Assembly: GCF_001632365.1 (NCBI RefSeq)
Contig: NW_024468514.1
Location: 1,116,249 to 1,180,248, forward strand
DNA: 64,000 bases
Direction of reading: 5' to 3'
Source of the DNA: Laetiporus sulphureus 93-53
Taxonomy: Eukaryota > Basidiomycota > Agaricomycetes > Polyporales > Laetiporaceae
In this document: positions 55,058 through 64,000 of the stretch, piece after piece
Numbering within the stretch: position 1 is the stretch's first letter
Layout: every line of letters starts with the position of its first letter
Notes under the pieces: model-generated
The model's database searches: none
Told to the model about the DNA's origin: nothing
What the model saw: only the letters and a program-made list of their open reading frames with translations
Program-made: the position numbers and the translations under genes

Positions 55058-57974
55058 ATGTCCTCCCTTGCTGATCCAGAGGCCCATACTGCCATAGAAG
55101 TTGATGTCATAGAGAAAGATGGGGACTCCAAGTATGAGCGATCCTCAGATAATGTTGGCATTGATCTGCTATCGTACCATGAGCACAATGCTGGTCGTCT
55201 CGTTGTAGATCCAGAGTGCGTATTACTCTCCTCCCTGTAACTCGTGCGGGTACGGTGTCCGAAACTGATGTCCATGTGGGTTCGACTTTCAGAGAAGCGA
55301 AAGTGGAGTTTGGTGAGCGCATCGCGAAGAAGCTCAAACTTTCCGCGGACGGTTCCAAGGTATTATGGCCACAACCTACGGATGACCCGGAGGATCCTCA
55401 GAATGTACGTCGGATATTGCATAACCTCCGACAGCTTGCTAAGCGAATTTTAAGTGCTCCGATGGGAGGAAGAACCTGCAGTTGTTCATTATTACCTTAG
55501 CGGCTGCAGTACCCGACTTTGACTCGGGCATAGGTGGGTCATGAAGCACGTCTTTAAAGCATACAGTTTCCATCCGCTGAGCCCATCCACATTGCAGGCA
55601 TCGCTTCAATCTTCGCCTTGGCAGCCCAATATCATACCACGACCACGGTTATTAATGATCTGACTGCGAAGTGCGTTTGTCGGGCATCATCAACTTTCCT
55701 CTCACTAATGCAATCGACTCTCCATGGCGTTCCCACAATATCATTGGGACATCGACTCCAACTAATTTCGGACATCGATCGTCGCACATATTCTTCCGGT
55801 CAATTTGTGTGCAGCTGGAGCATCTTCTTGCTAGGTAAGAATTGATTGGATTTCTGCGCTTTTGACGTCTGAGTCGGACAGGATGGGGCGGCATATTCGC
55901 TGTGATGTTAATGCGGCGATATGGGCGTCTTCCCGTACTTTTCTGGTCTCAAGTGAGCTGCTTCAGTCTTTCGTACCAAAGTGCCAATGAACGAGGGATT
56001 CGTTGCGCAGGTCCTCGCACTTGGCTTTCTTGTCGGATGCACCTTCGCACCCAATTTGAAAACTTTCACCGGTGGGTCCATTGTGCCTATCACGCGCTCA
56101 ACCGCGGTCCGGAACTCACTAGCCTCATTGCTCCAGCCATGCGCTGTCTCACAGCCTTCTTCGGGTAAGCCGTCAATGTTTCAGATGGCCCATCTTTCGA
56201 TCACACACGATGCTATTACGTATTCTTTGTGATTTCTCATATCCTTGAACTGACCATCGGGATCGCTCTGTAGAACATGTCCACAGGTTACGGCAAGTCA
56301 TCTAACACTTTCTGGATCCTCACGTCGAACTGAGTCTTGCATATGCCGCTTCAGGGTCTTTATGTCGTGACAGATATGTTTCCATTCCACCTCCAGGCAC
56401 GGAAGGTCAGTATGAGCGCCGTATCATTGATTCCTTGTTTTATTATTCATTCGTGACACACAGCTTAACATTTGGACAACGGAATTCATTATATCTCCCT
56501 TTCTGTCGCCTTTTCTCTTCGGTTTTCTAGTTGCGCGCGCAAGGTAAGCTCGAGCCCCAGTGTCGCTGATTCTCCCTGTTATGATGCTCTCGTAGCTGGC
56601 GTTGGACGTACGGCGTTGGCTCAATCTACGGTGTCGTTGTTGTACTCTTCATTCTATTCTTCGGCGAAGAGACGTATGTGCCCTCGCTCAGCTAAATCTT
56701 CCTGGTTATCTCCTCACTCTCTGCGACCTGACAGCTTGTATGATCGAACACTTCCGGATCCCCGCCCAATCAAACGACCCGCATCGAGGTTGCGATACAG
56801 GATTGAGACTCTGATAGGCCTAACGGGCGCTCAAATGGCACGCCATCGGGCAGGTTGGCGCGATGCGGCACTAGCCTGTTTGAACATCATATGGCGCCCG
56901 CAGCTTGTGGGCATATTGCTGTTTGAGGTCAGCTGTTATTTCATAGTCCCGTTCCTTGTACTGACTCATGATAAGGCCATGGTATTCGGGTTCAGCGTCG
57001 GCATCAATGTATGTGAATCATTTTTCATACCACAGGTGTGTATCCAGATTTCTGACAATGGGATTAGAACACGAACGCTGTATTCCTTGGCGAATCGAAG
57101 CCGTTTGGACTCGGGTTCAGTCAATACGCGATTGCTGGCGCATATGGGACCCCCGTTGTGCGTCATGTTTCTTGAAAGCACTCTCACCGGTATCGTCTTG
57201 CTTATGATGACTTATAGGTTGCGGTGCTCATCGGTGAGGTGCTGGGTCGATACTTCAACGATTGGGTCATGAACGTTTGCGTCAAACGTAACAAGGGCGT
57301 TTTTGAGGCAGAAATGCGATTATGGTACGCAGAGTCCTTCATAATCTGCCGTCCACGTCAAACGTATCACTCATATTACCTGAATCCATACATATAGGAC
57401 CTGCTATGTCGCTGTACCATTGTATATCTGTGGTTTTCTCCTTTTAGGTGGCACCTTCCAGAATCACCTAGGTACAGGTGCGCTCGTCATGGGCTGGGGT
57501 ATAGCGGAAGTTGCAGCTATGATCTGCACGGTTGCAGTTTGTGAGTGTTGCTTTGACCGACACTGGCTGGGCATTGACGACAAGAGTAGATGCGTATTGT
57601 AATGATTGCTTCCCTACCAGAAAGGTTTGTCATGCCATGTGAATCTGCTTCGAATACTAAAGCAATAGCGGCAATAGGGTGAGATATCCGCATTGATTAA
57701 CTGGGCTCGGACGACGGGCGGGTTCAGCGTCGCATATTTTCAAGTTCCATGGGCACAACGAAGCGGCGCGTTGCAGACGTTTGGCGTGGAGGCGGCTATC
57801 GTGTCCGCGCTCTTCCTCCTGGTAGTCCCTGCATTGCAACTGCACGGTGCACGTTTGAGGGTGAGCGCTACTTTCATACAGCTGTGTAGACTTTCGTTGA
57901 TGGCACTGCCTATTGCAGCGCAAGTATTCGATTTGAATACCGATCCTTCAAGCTTCGAGGGACGTATCGGATGA
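55058..57974 (+). CDS. MFS transporter B (DHA1-like)
   Basis: Paralogue of MFS-A and very close to MFS-C. Multi-exon gene of about 560 aa. It starts MSSLADPEAHTAIEVDVIEK; after exon 2 come DDPEDPQN, GRKNLQLFIITLAAAVPDFD, IASIFALAAQYHTTTTVIND and AVMLMRRYGRLPVLFW. LALGFLVGCTFAPNLKTFT, TCPQVTGLYVVTDMFPFHLQ, ETLYDRTLPDPRPIKRPASR, NAVFLGESKPFGLGFSQYAI and LINWARTTGGFSVAYFQVPW complete it. The TM1 Trp that follows DDPEDPQN in A and C is Cys here, and the MG of WTMGF is TE. The intron after TCPQVT starts with GCAAGT (GC-AG). All exon joins stay in frame, so it looks functional. Likely a plasma-membrane drug/polyamine-type antiporter; substrate unknown. Confidence 0.85.
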
Positions 57975-58149
57975 TGATGCTCGCTTGTTCCAAAGCAAGG
58001 ACAAAACTTGTGGTCGGGCACGTATCCTGAACCTTATAATATGAAAGGCCACCACGTGTGATGCCGAAATCTAGACACCACACACTTGTGAGCACGTCTG
58101 CAACGTCATCCTATCATCTTTGAAATTCTAGATCAGCCGTGATTGGACT
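57975..58149. other. Short intergenic gap
   Basis: Related to the sequence after the deleted MFS copy (about 45330-45450; shared CACTTGTGAGC-CGTCTG). It shows that the MFS 3' flank and the DUF6534-type 3' flank were duplicated together. Confidence 0.5.
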
Positions 58150-58575
58150 GTTTTATAATTTCAGAAGAGCGTATCGTGCAACTCGAGCTTCGATTTTTGA
58201 TTATCGGGTTTTTTGAGCTCCTATGATGGCGCGTGCGGTGTTAAGCTCTTGTCAGGTCTTTCTTGTTCCAATTATGTCTTGTTCCAATTATCAGTCGTAT
58301 TATGTCCGTCATCTATTGAAGCGCCGCGCATCGACTCTCATCTGATGGCATGACGTTCCTTCGTACGAGTGCTTATTTGTTCAAGTTTGTCGGCAGTTGA
58401 TCTACAAAGCTTCCACGGATGTTAATAATGAGCTCGAAGCCATTCCCAGTTTGACTATACATGAACGGCACTCACTATAGGAAAGCCAGCCAAGGTAGTA
58501 TACCAAATGGTCAAAGTGGCTGATCAGCGCGCCAGGATGTACTAATGGAAGGCTAACCTGCGAGATTTACCGTTT
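58150..58575 (-). pseudogene. Decayed 3' fragment of the DUF6534-type gene
   Basis: Collinear with 45450-46010 on the same strand. Shared blocks include the region coding NSLLVNLNN (here with changes and an early stop), GACGTCATGCCATC-type sequence and GGCCAAAGTGGCT/GGTCAAAGTGGCT. The direct repeat GTCTTGTTCCAATTAT occurs twice in a row (near 58255-58290). The rest of the gene is missing; the fragment ends abruptly at about 58578, where MFS tail sequence begins. Confidence 0.7.
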
Positions 58576-58582
58576 CAAGGGC

Positions 58583-58830
58583 GTCGGTTAATATCTATCG
58601 CACGCTCGGCGAAATTCGTATGGCCCATTTCCAGGTACTGTGGGCTACGAAATACGGGGCCCTACAGGCGTTTGGCGTAGAGGCCGCAGGTGGTGGCGGC
58701 ACTGTCCTTGCTCGTGGTCCCCGCTTTGCAGGTCAAAGGCACATATCCACTGTGTCCGTCATTGTCTGAGATGGAATACTGCAAACGGAACATGGTCCAG
58801 GCACGGTTCTTTCACTGATAGTTTGCATTA
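58583..58830 (+). pseudogene. Orphan 3' tail of an MFS-A-type gene
   Basis: Matches the last large exon of MFS-A (40618-40800) better than that of MFS-B or C: VNIYRTLGE against VNLYRTLGG, then WATKYGALQAFGVEAA against WATKYGALQTFGVEAA. A frame break follows in the GGTGGTGGCGG stretch. No upstream exons exist. It lies before the COG7 pseudogene exactly as the MFS-A 3' end lies before COG7. Confidence 0.8.
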
Positions 58831-58941
58831 CATGAGCGCTTGATAAACTCCACCATAGAGGCGGTCATCCAACGTATAAATCATGCCTCTGTTTGTACAA
58901 CTGCAAACGTAAAAATATAGCGAATTTTGCAGTCATAACCA

Positions 58942-60202
58942 ATGATCGTTGACCAACCTCTCAGTCGCGCAATTACCTGTCTGATCTGCTGTTCACTATC
59001 TTTCTCATTCTCGTCCTGCTCTTCATCTTTATTCTCAGCACTCTTCTCTTTTTCGGTATGCGAAACACTTCCGCTCTCGCCCACGGCTTCTTGTTCCTCC
59101 TGGATCTTTCGCTTGCCTTCTGTATCAGTTTCTTCTACCCAATTTGCGCCATCGCGTAAGCGGTGGCCATTCCACGCTCAAAGTCTCAATGATATTCACC
59201 AGCCAACTGAGATCCGGTTGCCAGTTGAGCCGTACTCGCAGTGGTCAGCCCCGGAATACGCGGAAGGGCCGTACGCGTGAGACGTGCGAGTACAGTTCGA
59301 GTAAGGGACGTTAAACATGCAGCGGTGACTGCCTCTGGAGGAACGTGCATCTCCGGAACGTTCTGTGCTTGCACTTGCGCCTGCATGCCCGTGACCTGTC
59401 CGTGCAACAGGGTGAGTGACGAGGAGCGCCGAGGCTTCAGCTCGGGCATTGTATGTGACGGTGTGGGCGAAGGCGCCACACGCTCCGCGACTGCGCTGAG
59501 AAACGTCTTGCTGATGTGCGGAAGCATCTCAAGCGAAACTGCGAGCGCACCATCATCCGCATAGATCTCGAAAAGCCGCGGCAGGCTGAGCAGGCTCTCT
59601 GTTACACGGGCCGTCGTCGGACTCGGACTGACCGAGAAGTTGGCCATGGGAACATGCACGGCACTCGTGGCTCCACTAGTGCTGGAGCCTGATAAACGTT
59701 TGGAGAATTGATCTTGCCCTCGGCCGCCTCTTCGTAGCTCTTCTCGTCAAGAAGCGAGGTGACGTCTGGTGACGTCGCTTTCGAGCATGTCCTAGCTTTC
59801 TGCTTCGCGTAGCACCTCGCGGGCAGCCTCATGCATGTCTAAATTGACACTGTCGAGGAAGTGCAACCGATAGAATGCGGCGTTCGTCTCTGCTGCAGCG
59901 GACGCCTTCGATTTGGACCCGACATTCTAAAGGACTGCATGCAGCGATAGAGTGCCATTCCGCATGCTAAAATGTAGATCGTACGTGAGGCGGGCTGCCC
60001 CGCGCGAGATGTCGCCAATTATCGCTCTACTTCGGCCGACGTGTCTTTGCTTGTCCAGTTCTTCCTGGCAGCCTTCTTGCGCACTGGGGTTCAAGTATAT
60101 CGTTGAACCAGGATACAGCATCCGCGGAATTCTGCAGAGAATTAAGGACATTTGACGGCAACTATGAACGTCTTCCTTGCTAGAATCAATATCCGTTGCT
60201 TC
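58942..60202 (-). pseudogene. COG7 pseudogene with 1.6-kb internal deletion
   Basis: Second copy of COG7 with both ends but no middle. The 3' part (to about 59715) matches the last 240 codons: LFEIYADDGALAVSLEMLPH, TFLSAVAERVAPSPTPSHTM and MQAQVQAQN. It has frameshifts and has lost the original stop after LRGWST. At about 59717 it jumps to the sequence coding DEKSYEEAAE, so parental bases about 41755-43381 are missing. The 5' part has further frame breaks and the start codon region reads GTAG instead of CAT (minus ATG lost). It is not translatable as COG7. Confidence 0.92.
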
Positions 60203-61185
60203 TGTAGCTTAAGCTGCGCCGCACCAAGCTTCGCTGGGAATTACGCATGCTTGAGCTGTATGAAAGTCGCTCTACAACGCGATATACAGCATGAATCATG
60301 TACATACCTTGTAAGATCCTTTCAAAAAGTATCAAACGACACGTTCGTGAAATCTGAGACCCCGACTTATAAGCATCACTAAGAGATAAGATAAGGTGAT
60401 GATGATCGCTTAGATTAGATTGCCACGAATCTGATTATCGGCAGAGATGCTCGCCAATCGGCCAGTACATTTATGCTGCTCATTCCGGACGATCATAATC
60501 CGAGTCGAAGGTGCGTATGCCAACATAGTACCACATGATTCCTTAGTTCTCGTTGTACACAGAACGTGATGCAAATTCGTGCAGATATTCACGTACCGCA
60601 TTGCCCTGACATAGTCACCTTGAATAACACAAAAGCCTGAAGCAGCGTCTGCAGACGGAGACAACTTTGCGTATATGATTCCCTTCAACGCCTTACCCAA
60701 GAAGCACCCTCCTCGCTGAAGCTGGGATAATGACGACCTGACAATCTCCGCTCGTCAGGAAAACTCAAATCCGGCTTGGGACATTTTTATCCGCCTGCCG
60801 TTACCAAAAAAGACAGTAAGCTCGAGAAAGTCTCAAGATCTTCTTTTTTGAGCCCTTTTCGGGGTTGGAAGCTTCTTATTTCGCTTGCACGAGCCAAGAT
60901 TCGCAATAACAAGTCAAAAAGGAGGTTCTCGAGCCACAAATTGATTTAAATTTTCCTGATGCTTCCTAATACAGACGAGAAGCATCATGAGGACGGGAAA
61001 GTATTGGCTGGGACCGTTCGAACATCTACATGTGATGGTCACTAGTGTGGGAGGGCTTCGCGCTTAGGCGACCCCGTGTTTTTGAATCTTAATGCAGAAC
61101 TAGCGCCCTCTTTCCCCTTTGACATAAATGCAGGCGCAGCGGACTGTTCCGTTCATAATGGGACACTGCTCTTACCCCTCGACCA
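60203..61185. promoter_or_regulatory. Upstream region of MFS-C with inserted element
   Basis: Starts with duplicated COG7 upstream sequence (GATAAGATAA near 60385), then promoter sequence shared with MFS-B (60490-61185 against 54320-55057). The main difference is a segment of about 210-230 bp present only here, which contains the MITE-like element at 60754-60960. Confidence 0.6.
60754..60960. mobile_element. MITE-like element with terminal inverted repeats, copy 2
   Basis: 207 bp with left end GTCAGGAAAACTCAAATC (60754-60771) and right end GATTTAAATTTTCCTGAT (60943-60960), inverted repeats matching at 15 of 18 positions. The ends agree with the 49.8-kb element (consensus ATCAGGAAAACTCAAATC). 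The equivalent place upstream of MFS-B (about 54568-54590) has no such sequence, which is what an insertion after gene duplication would leave. No open frame for a transposase. Confidence 0.65.
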
Positions 61186-64000
61186 ATGTCCTTCTTTGCT
61201 AATCCGGAGGCCCATTCTGCCATAGAAGTTAATGTTGTGGAGAAAGACGAGGACTCCAAGTACGAGCGATCCTCAGATGACGTTGGCGTTGACCTGCTAT
61301 CGTACCACGAGCACAACGCTGGTCGTCTCGTCGTAGATCCAGAGTGCGTATTTCTCTCCTCCCTGCGACTCGTCCGCGCACGGTGTGCGAAACTGACATC
61401 AATGTGGGTTCGACTTTCAGAGAAGCGAAAGTGGAGTTTGGTGAGCGCATCGCGAAGAAGCTCAAACTTTCCGCGGACGGTTCCAAGGTATTATGGCCAC
61501 AACCTACGGATGACCCGGAGGATCCTCAGAATGTACGTCGGGTATTGCATACGCTCCGACAGCTTATTAAGCGAATGTTAAGTGGTCCGACGGAAGAAAG
61601 AACCTGCAGTTGTTCGTTATCACCTTAGCGGCTGCAGTACCCGACTTTGACTCAGGTATAGGTGGGTCGTGAAGCACGTTTTTCAAGCATACAAGTTTCA
61701 TGCGCTGAGCTTTTCACATTGCAGGCATTGCTTCAATCTTCGCCTTGGCAGCCCAATATGATACCACACCCACGGTCATCAACGACCTGACTTCGAAGTG
61801 CGTTTGTCGGGCATCTATCGGCTTACCGTCACTAATACAATGGACTCTTCCTGGCGTTCCCACGATACCATTGGAACATCAACTCTAACGAATCTCGAAA
61901 ATCCATCGTCGCACATTCTTCTGGCCGATTTGTGTACAGCTGGAGTATCTTCTTGCTAGGTAAGTATTTATTGGATTGCTGGGCCTTTACGTCTGAGTCG
62001 GACAGGATGGGGCAGCATATTCGCTGTGATATTAATGCGGCGATATGGCCGCCTTCCAATCCTTTTCTGGTCTCAAGTGAGCTGCTTCAGTCTTTCGTAC
62101 CAAGCTGTTAACGAACGAGTGATGTATTGCACAGGTTCTTGCACTTGGCTTTCTTGTCGGCTGCACCTTCGCGCCAAATCTGAAAACCTTCGCCGGTGGG
62201 TTCATTGTGCCTATCACGCGCTCAACCGCGGTCCGGCACTCACTAGTCTCATTGCTTCAGCTATGCGCTGTCTCACCGCTTTCTTTGGGTAAGTCGTCAG
62301 TATTCAGTGGCCCACCTTTCTATCACACACTATGCTGTCACGTATCTGCGTGGATGCTCATATCCCGAGACTGACCATCCGGATCACTCTGTAGAACATG
62401 TCCACATGTTACGGCAAGTCATCTAACACCTTTCTAGATCTCATCGTTAAATATGCCGCTTCAGGGTCTTTATGTCGTGACAGATATGTTTCCATTCCAT
62501 CTTCAGGCACGCAAGGTCAGTACGAGCGCGATATCATTGAGTCCATTGTTTCATCGTTCATCTATAACGTGCAGCTTAACATTTGGACAATGGGCTTCCT
62601 CTTATCTCCGTTCCTGTCGCCGTTTCTCTTTGGTTTCCTCGTCGCGCGCGCAAGGTGAGTTTGAACACCAGTGCCGCTGATCCTCCTGTCATGACGCTCT
62701 CGTAGCTGGCGTTGGACGTACGGCATTGGAGCAATCTACGGCGCTACTGTTGTGTTCTTTATTCTGTTCTTCGGAGAAGAGACGTATGTGCTCTCTCTTC
62801 AGCTAAGCCTTTCCTGCTTGTCGGCTCAGCCTCTGCGACCTGACAGCATGTATGATCGAACACTTCCGGATCCCCGCCCAATCAAACGACCCGCATCGAG
62901 GTTGCGATACAGGATCGAGACTCTGATAGGCCTAACGGGCGCTCGAATGGCACGCCACCGGGCAGGCTGGCGCGATGCGGCACTAGCCTGTTTGAACATC
63001 ATATGGCGCCCGCAGCTTGTGGGGATTTTGCTGTTTGAGGTCAGCTATTATTTAATAGCTCCGGTCGTTGTACTGACTCATGGTTAGGCCATGGTATTCG
63101 GGTTCAGCATAGGCATCAATGTATATGAACTTCTCTTCAAACCACAAGTATGTATTTAGGTTGCTGACAACGGGATTAGACTACGAACGCTGTATTCCTT
63201 GGCGAATCGAAGCCGGTTGGACTCGGATTCAGTCAATACGCGATTGCCGGCGCATATGGGACCCCCATTGTGCGTCATTTTTGAAGCACTCTCATCGGTA
63301 TCGTCTTGCCCATGATAACTTATAGGTCGCGGTGCTCATCGGTGAGGTGCTGGGTCGATACTTCAACGATTGGGTCATGAACGTTTGCGTCAAACGTAAC
63401 AAGGGCGTGTTTGAGGCGGAAATGCGGTTATGGTACGCAGAGTCCTTCGGAATCCGCCGTTCATGCCAAACGCACCGCTCAACTTCTTTAAATCAATATA
63501 TGCATAGGACCTGCTATGTCGCTGTACCATTATATATATGTGGCTTTCTCCTTTTAGGTGGCACCTTCCAAAATCACCTAGGTACAGGTGCGCTCGTCAT
63601 GGGCTGGGGTATAGCGGAAGTTGCAGTTATGATCTGCACGGTTGCAGTTTGTGAGTGGTACTTCGACCGATGCTGGCCGAGCATTGACGACAGGAGTAGA
63701 CGCATATTGTAACGATTGCTTCCCTACCAGACAGGTTTGTCGTGTCATCTGAATCTGCTTCAAACATTAAAACAATGCTGGCAATAGGGTGAGGTATCGG
63801 CGTTGATTAACTGGGCCCGCACAATGGGCGGCTTCAGCGTCGCATATTTCCAAGTTCCATGGGCGGAACGGAACGGCGCACTGCAGACGTTTGGTGTAGA
63901 GGCGGCTATCGTGTCCGCGCTCTTCCTCCTGGTAGTCCCTGCATTGCAACTGCACGGCTCACGTCTAAGGGTGAGTATCACCTAAATGACGCTGCCGAGA
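61186..64000 (+). CDS. MFS transporter C (DHA1-like), 3' end outside window
   Basis: Close paralogue of MFS-B with the same exon plan. It starts MSFFANPEAHSAIEVNVVEK; DDPEDPQN is followed by WSDGRKNLQLFVITLAAAVP, so the Trp lost in B is kept. Then come RRYGRLPILFWSQ, LALGFLVGCTFAPNLKTF, TCPHVTGLYVVTDMFPFHLQ, ASWRWTYGIGAIYGATVVFF, ETMYDRTLPDPRPIKRPASR, NAVFLGESKPVGLGFSQYAI and LINWARTMGGFSVAYFQVPW. The intron after TCPHVT is GC-AG as in B. The last visible exon ends at LHGSRLR with a GTGAGT donor at 63970; only a few C-terminal residues should lie beyond the window. No frame breaks seen. Confidence 0.85.

Noticed and set aside
1..64000. CRISPR arrays, bacterial operons, prophage or biosynthetic gene cluster
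   Set aside because: The window is eukaryotic; no spaced short repeats, no phage genes and no polyketide, peptide synthetase or terpene synthase genes were found.

Overview
This window is a gene-rich piece of a basidiomycete (mushroom-forming) fungal nuclear genome. The evidence is dense short introns of about 50-65 bp, Agaricomycete-specific families (MYND proteins with a beta-rich N-terminal domain, DUF6534-type seven-helix proteins, fungal kinase-like proteins) and normal eukaryotic housekeeping genes. A complete gene for a hemolytic pore-forming lectin of the Laetiporus sulphureus type (LSL family), with the 315-residue length known for that family, points to Laetiporus or a close polypore. 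That species-level statement is an inference.

Layout. 0-9 kb is housekeeping: Prp3 (spliceosome, cut by the window start), mitochondrial ribosomal protein uL16m, an unrecognised probable mitochondrial protein, the decapping activator Dcp1, and a coiled-coil protein. 9-18 kb is gene-poor and holds a small secreted cysteine-rich protein and a 2.45-kb tandem duplication with one intact gene and one dead copy. 17.8-23.1 kb holds a MYND protein, a kinase-like protein and an EFM7-type methyltransferase. 23.1-27.1 kb is non-coding and contains a tandem array of units of about 470 bp, each with a palindrome. 27.1-35.8 kb holds a second coiled-coil paralogue, a second MYND paralogue, a GT61-type glycosyltransferase and snurportin-1.

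37-64 kb is a mosaic built by segmental duplication. Three full-length MFS transporters (one cut by the window end), an intact COG7 and an intact DUF6534-type gene are interleaved with an internally deleted MFS copy, an orphan MFS 3' tail, a COG7 pseudogene that lost 1.6 kb, and a DUF6534 fragment. The ancestral order was probably MFS-COG7-MFS-DUF6534. Inside this mosaic lie the pore-forming lectin gene, a degenerate relative of it, a DUF302-like gene with a fragment copy, and two short elements with matching terminal inverted repeats, one of which sits in a promoter whose paralogue lacks it.

Functionally the window mixes RNA metabolism (Prp3, snurportin, Dcp1), mitochondrial translation, Golgi trafficking (COG7), protein methylation and glycosylation, small-molecule export and a defence-type lectin. 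I see no operon-like or biosynthetic cluster logic. The unusual aspect is the repeated birth and decay of gene copies.
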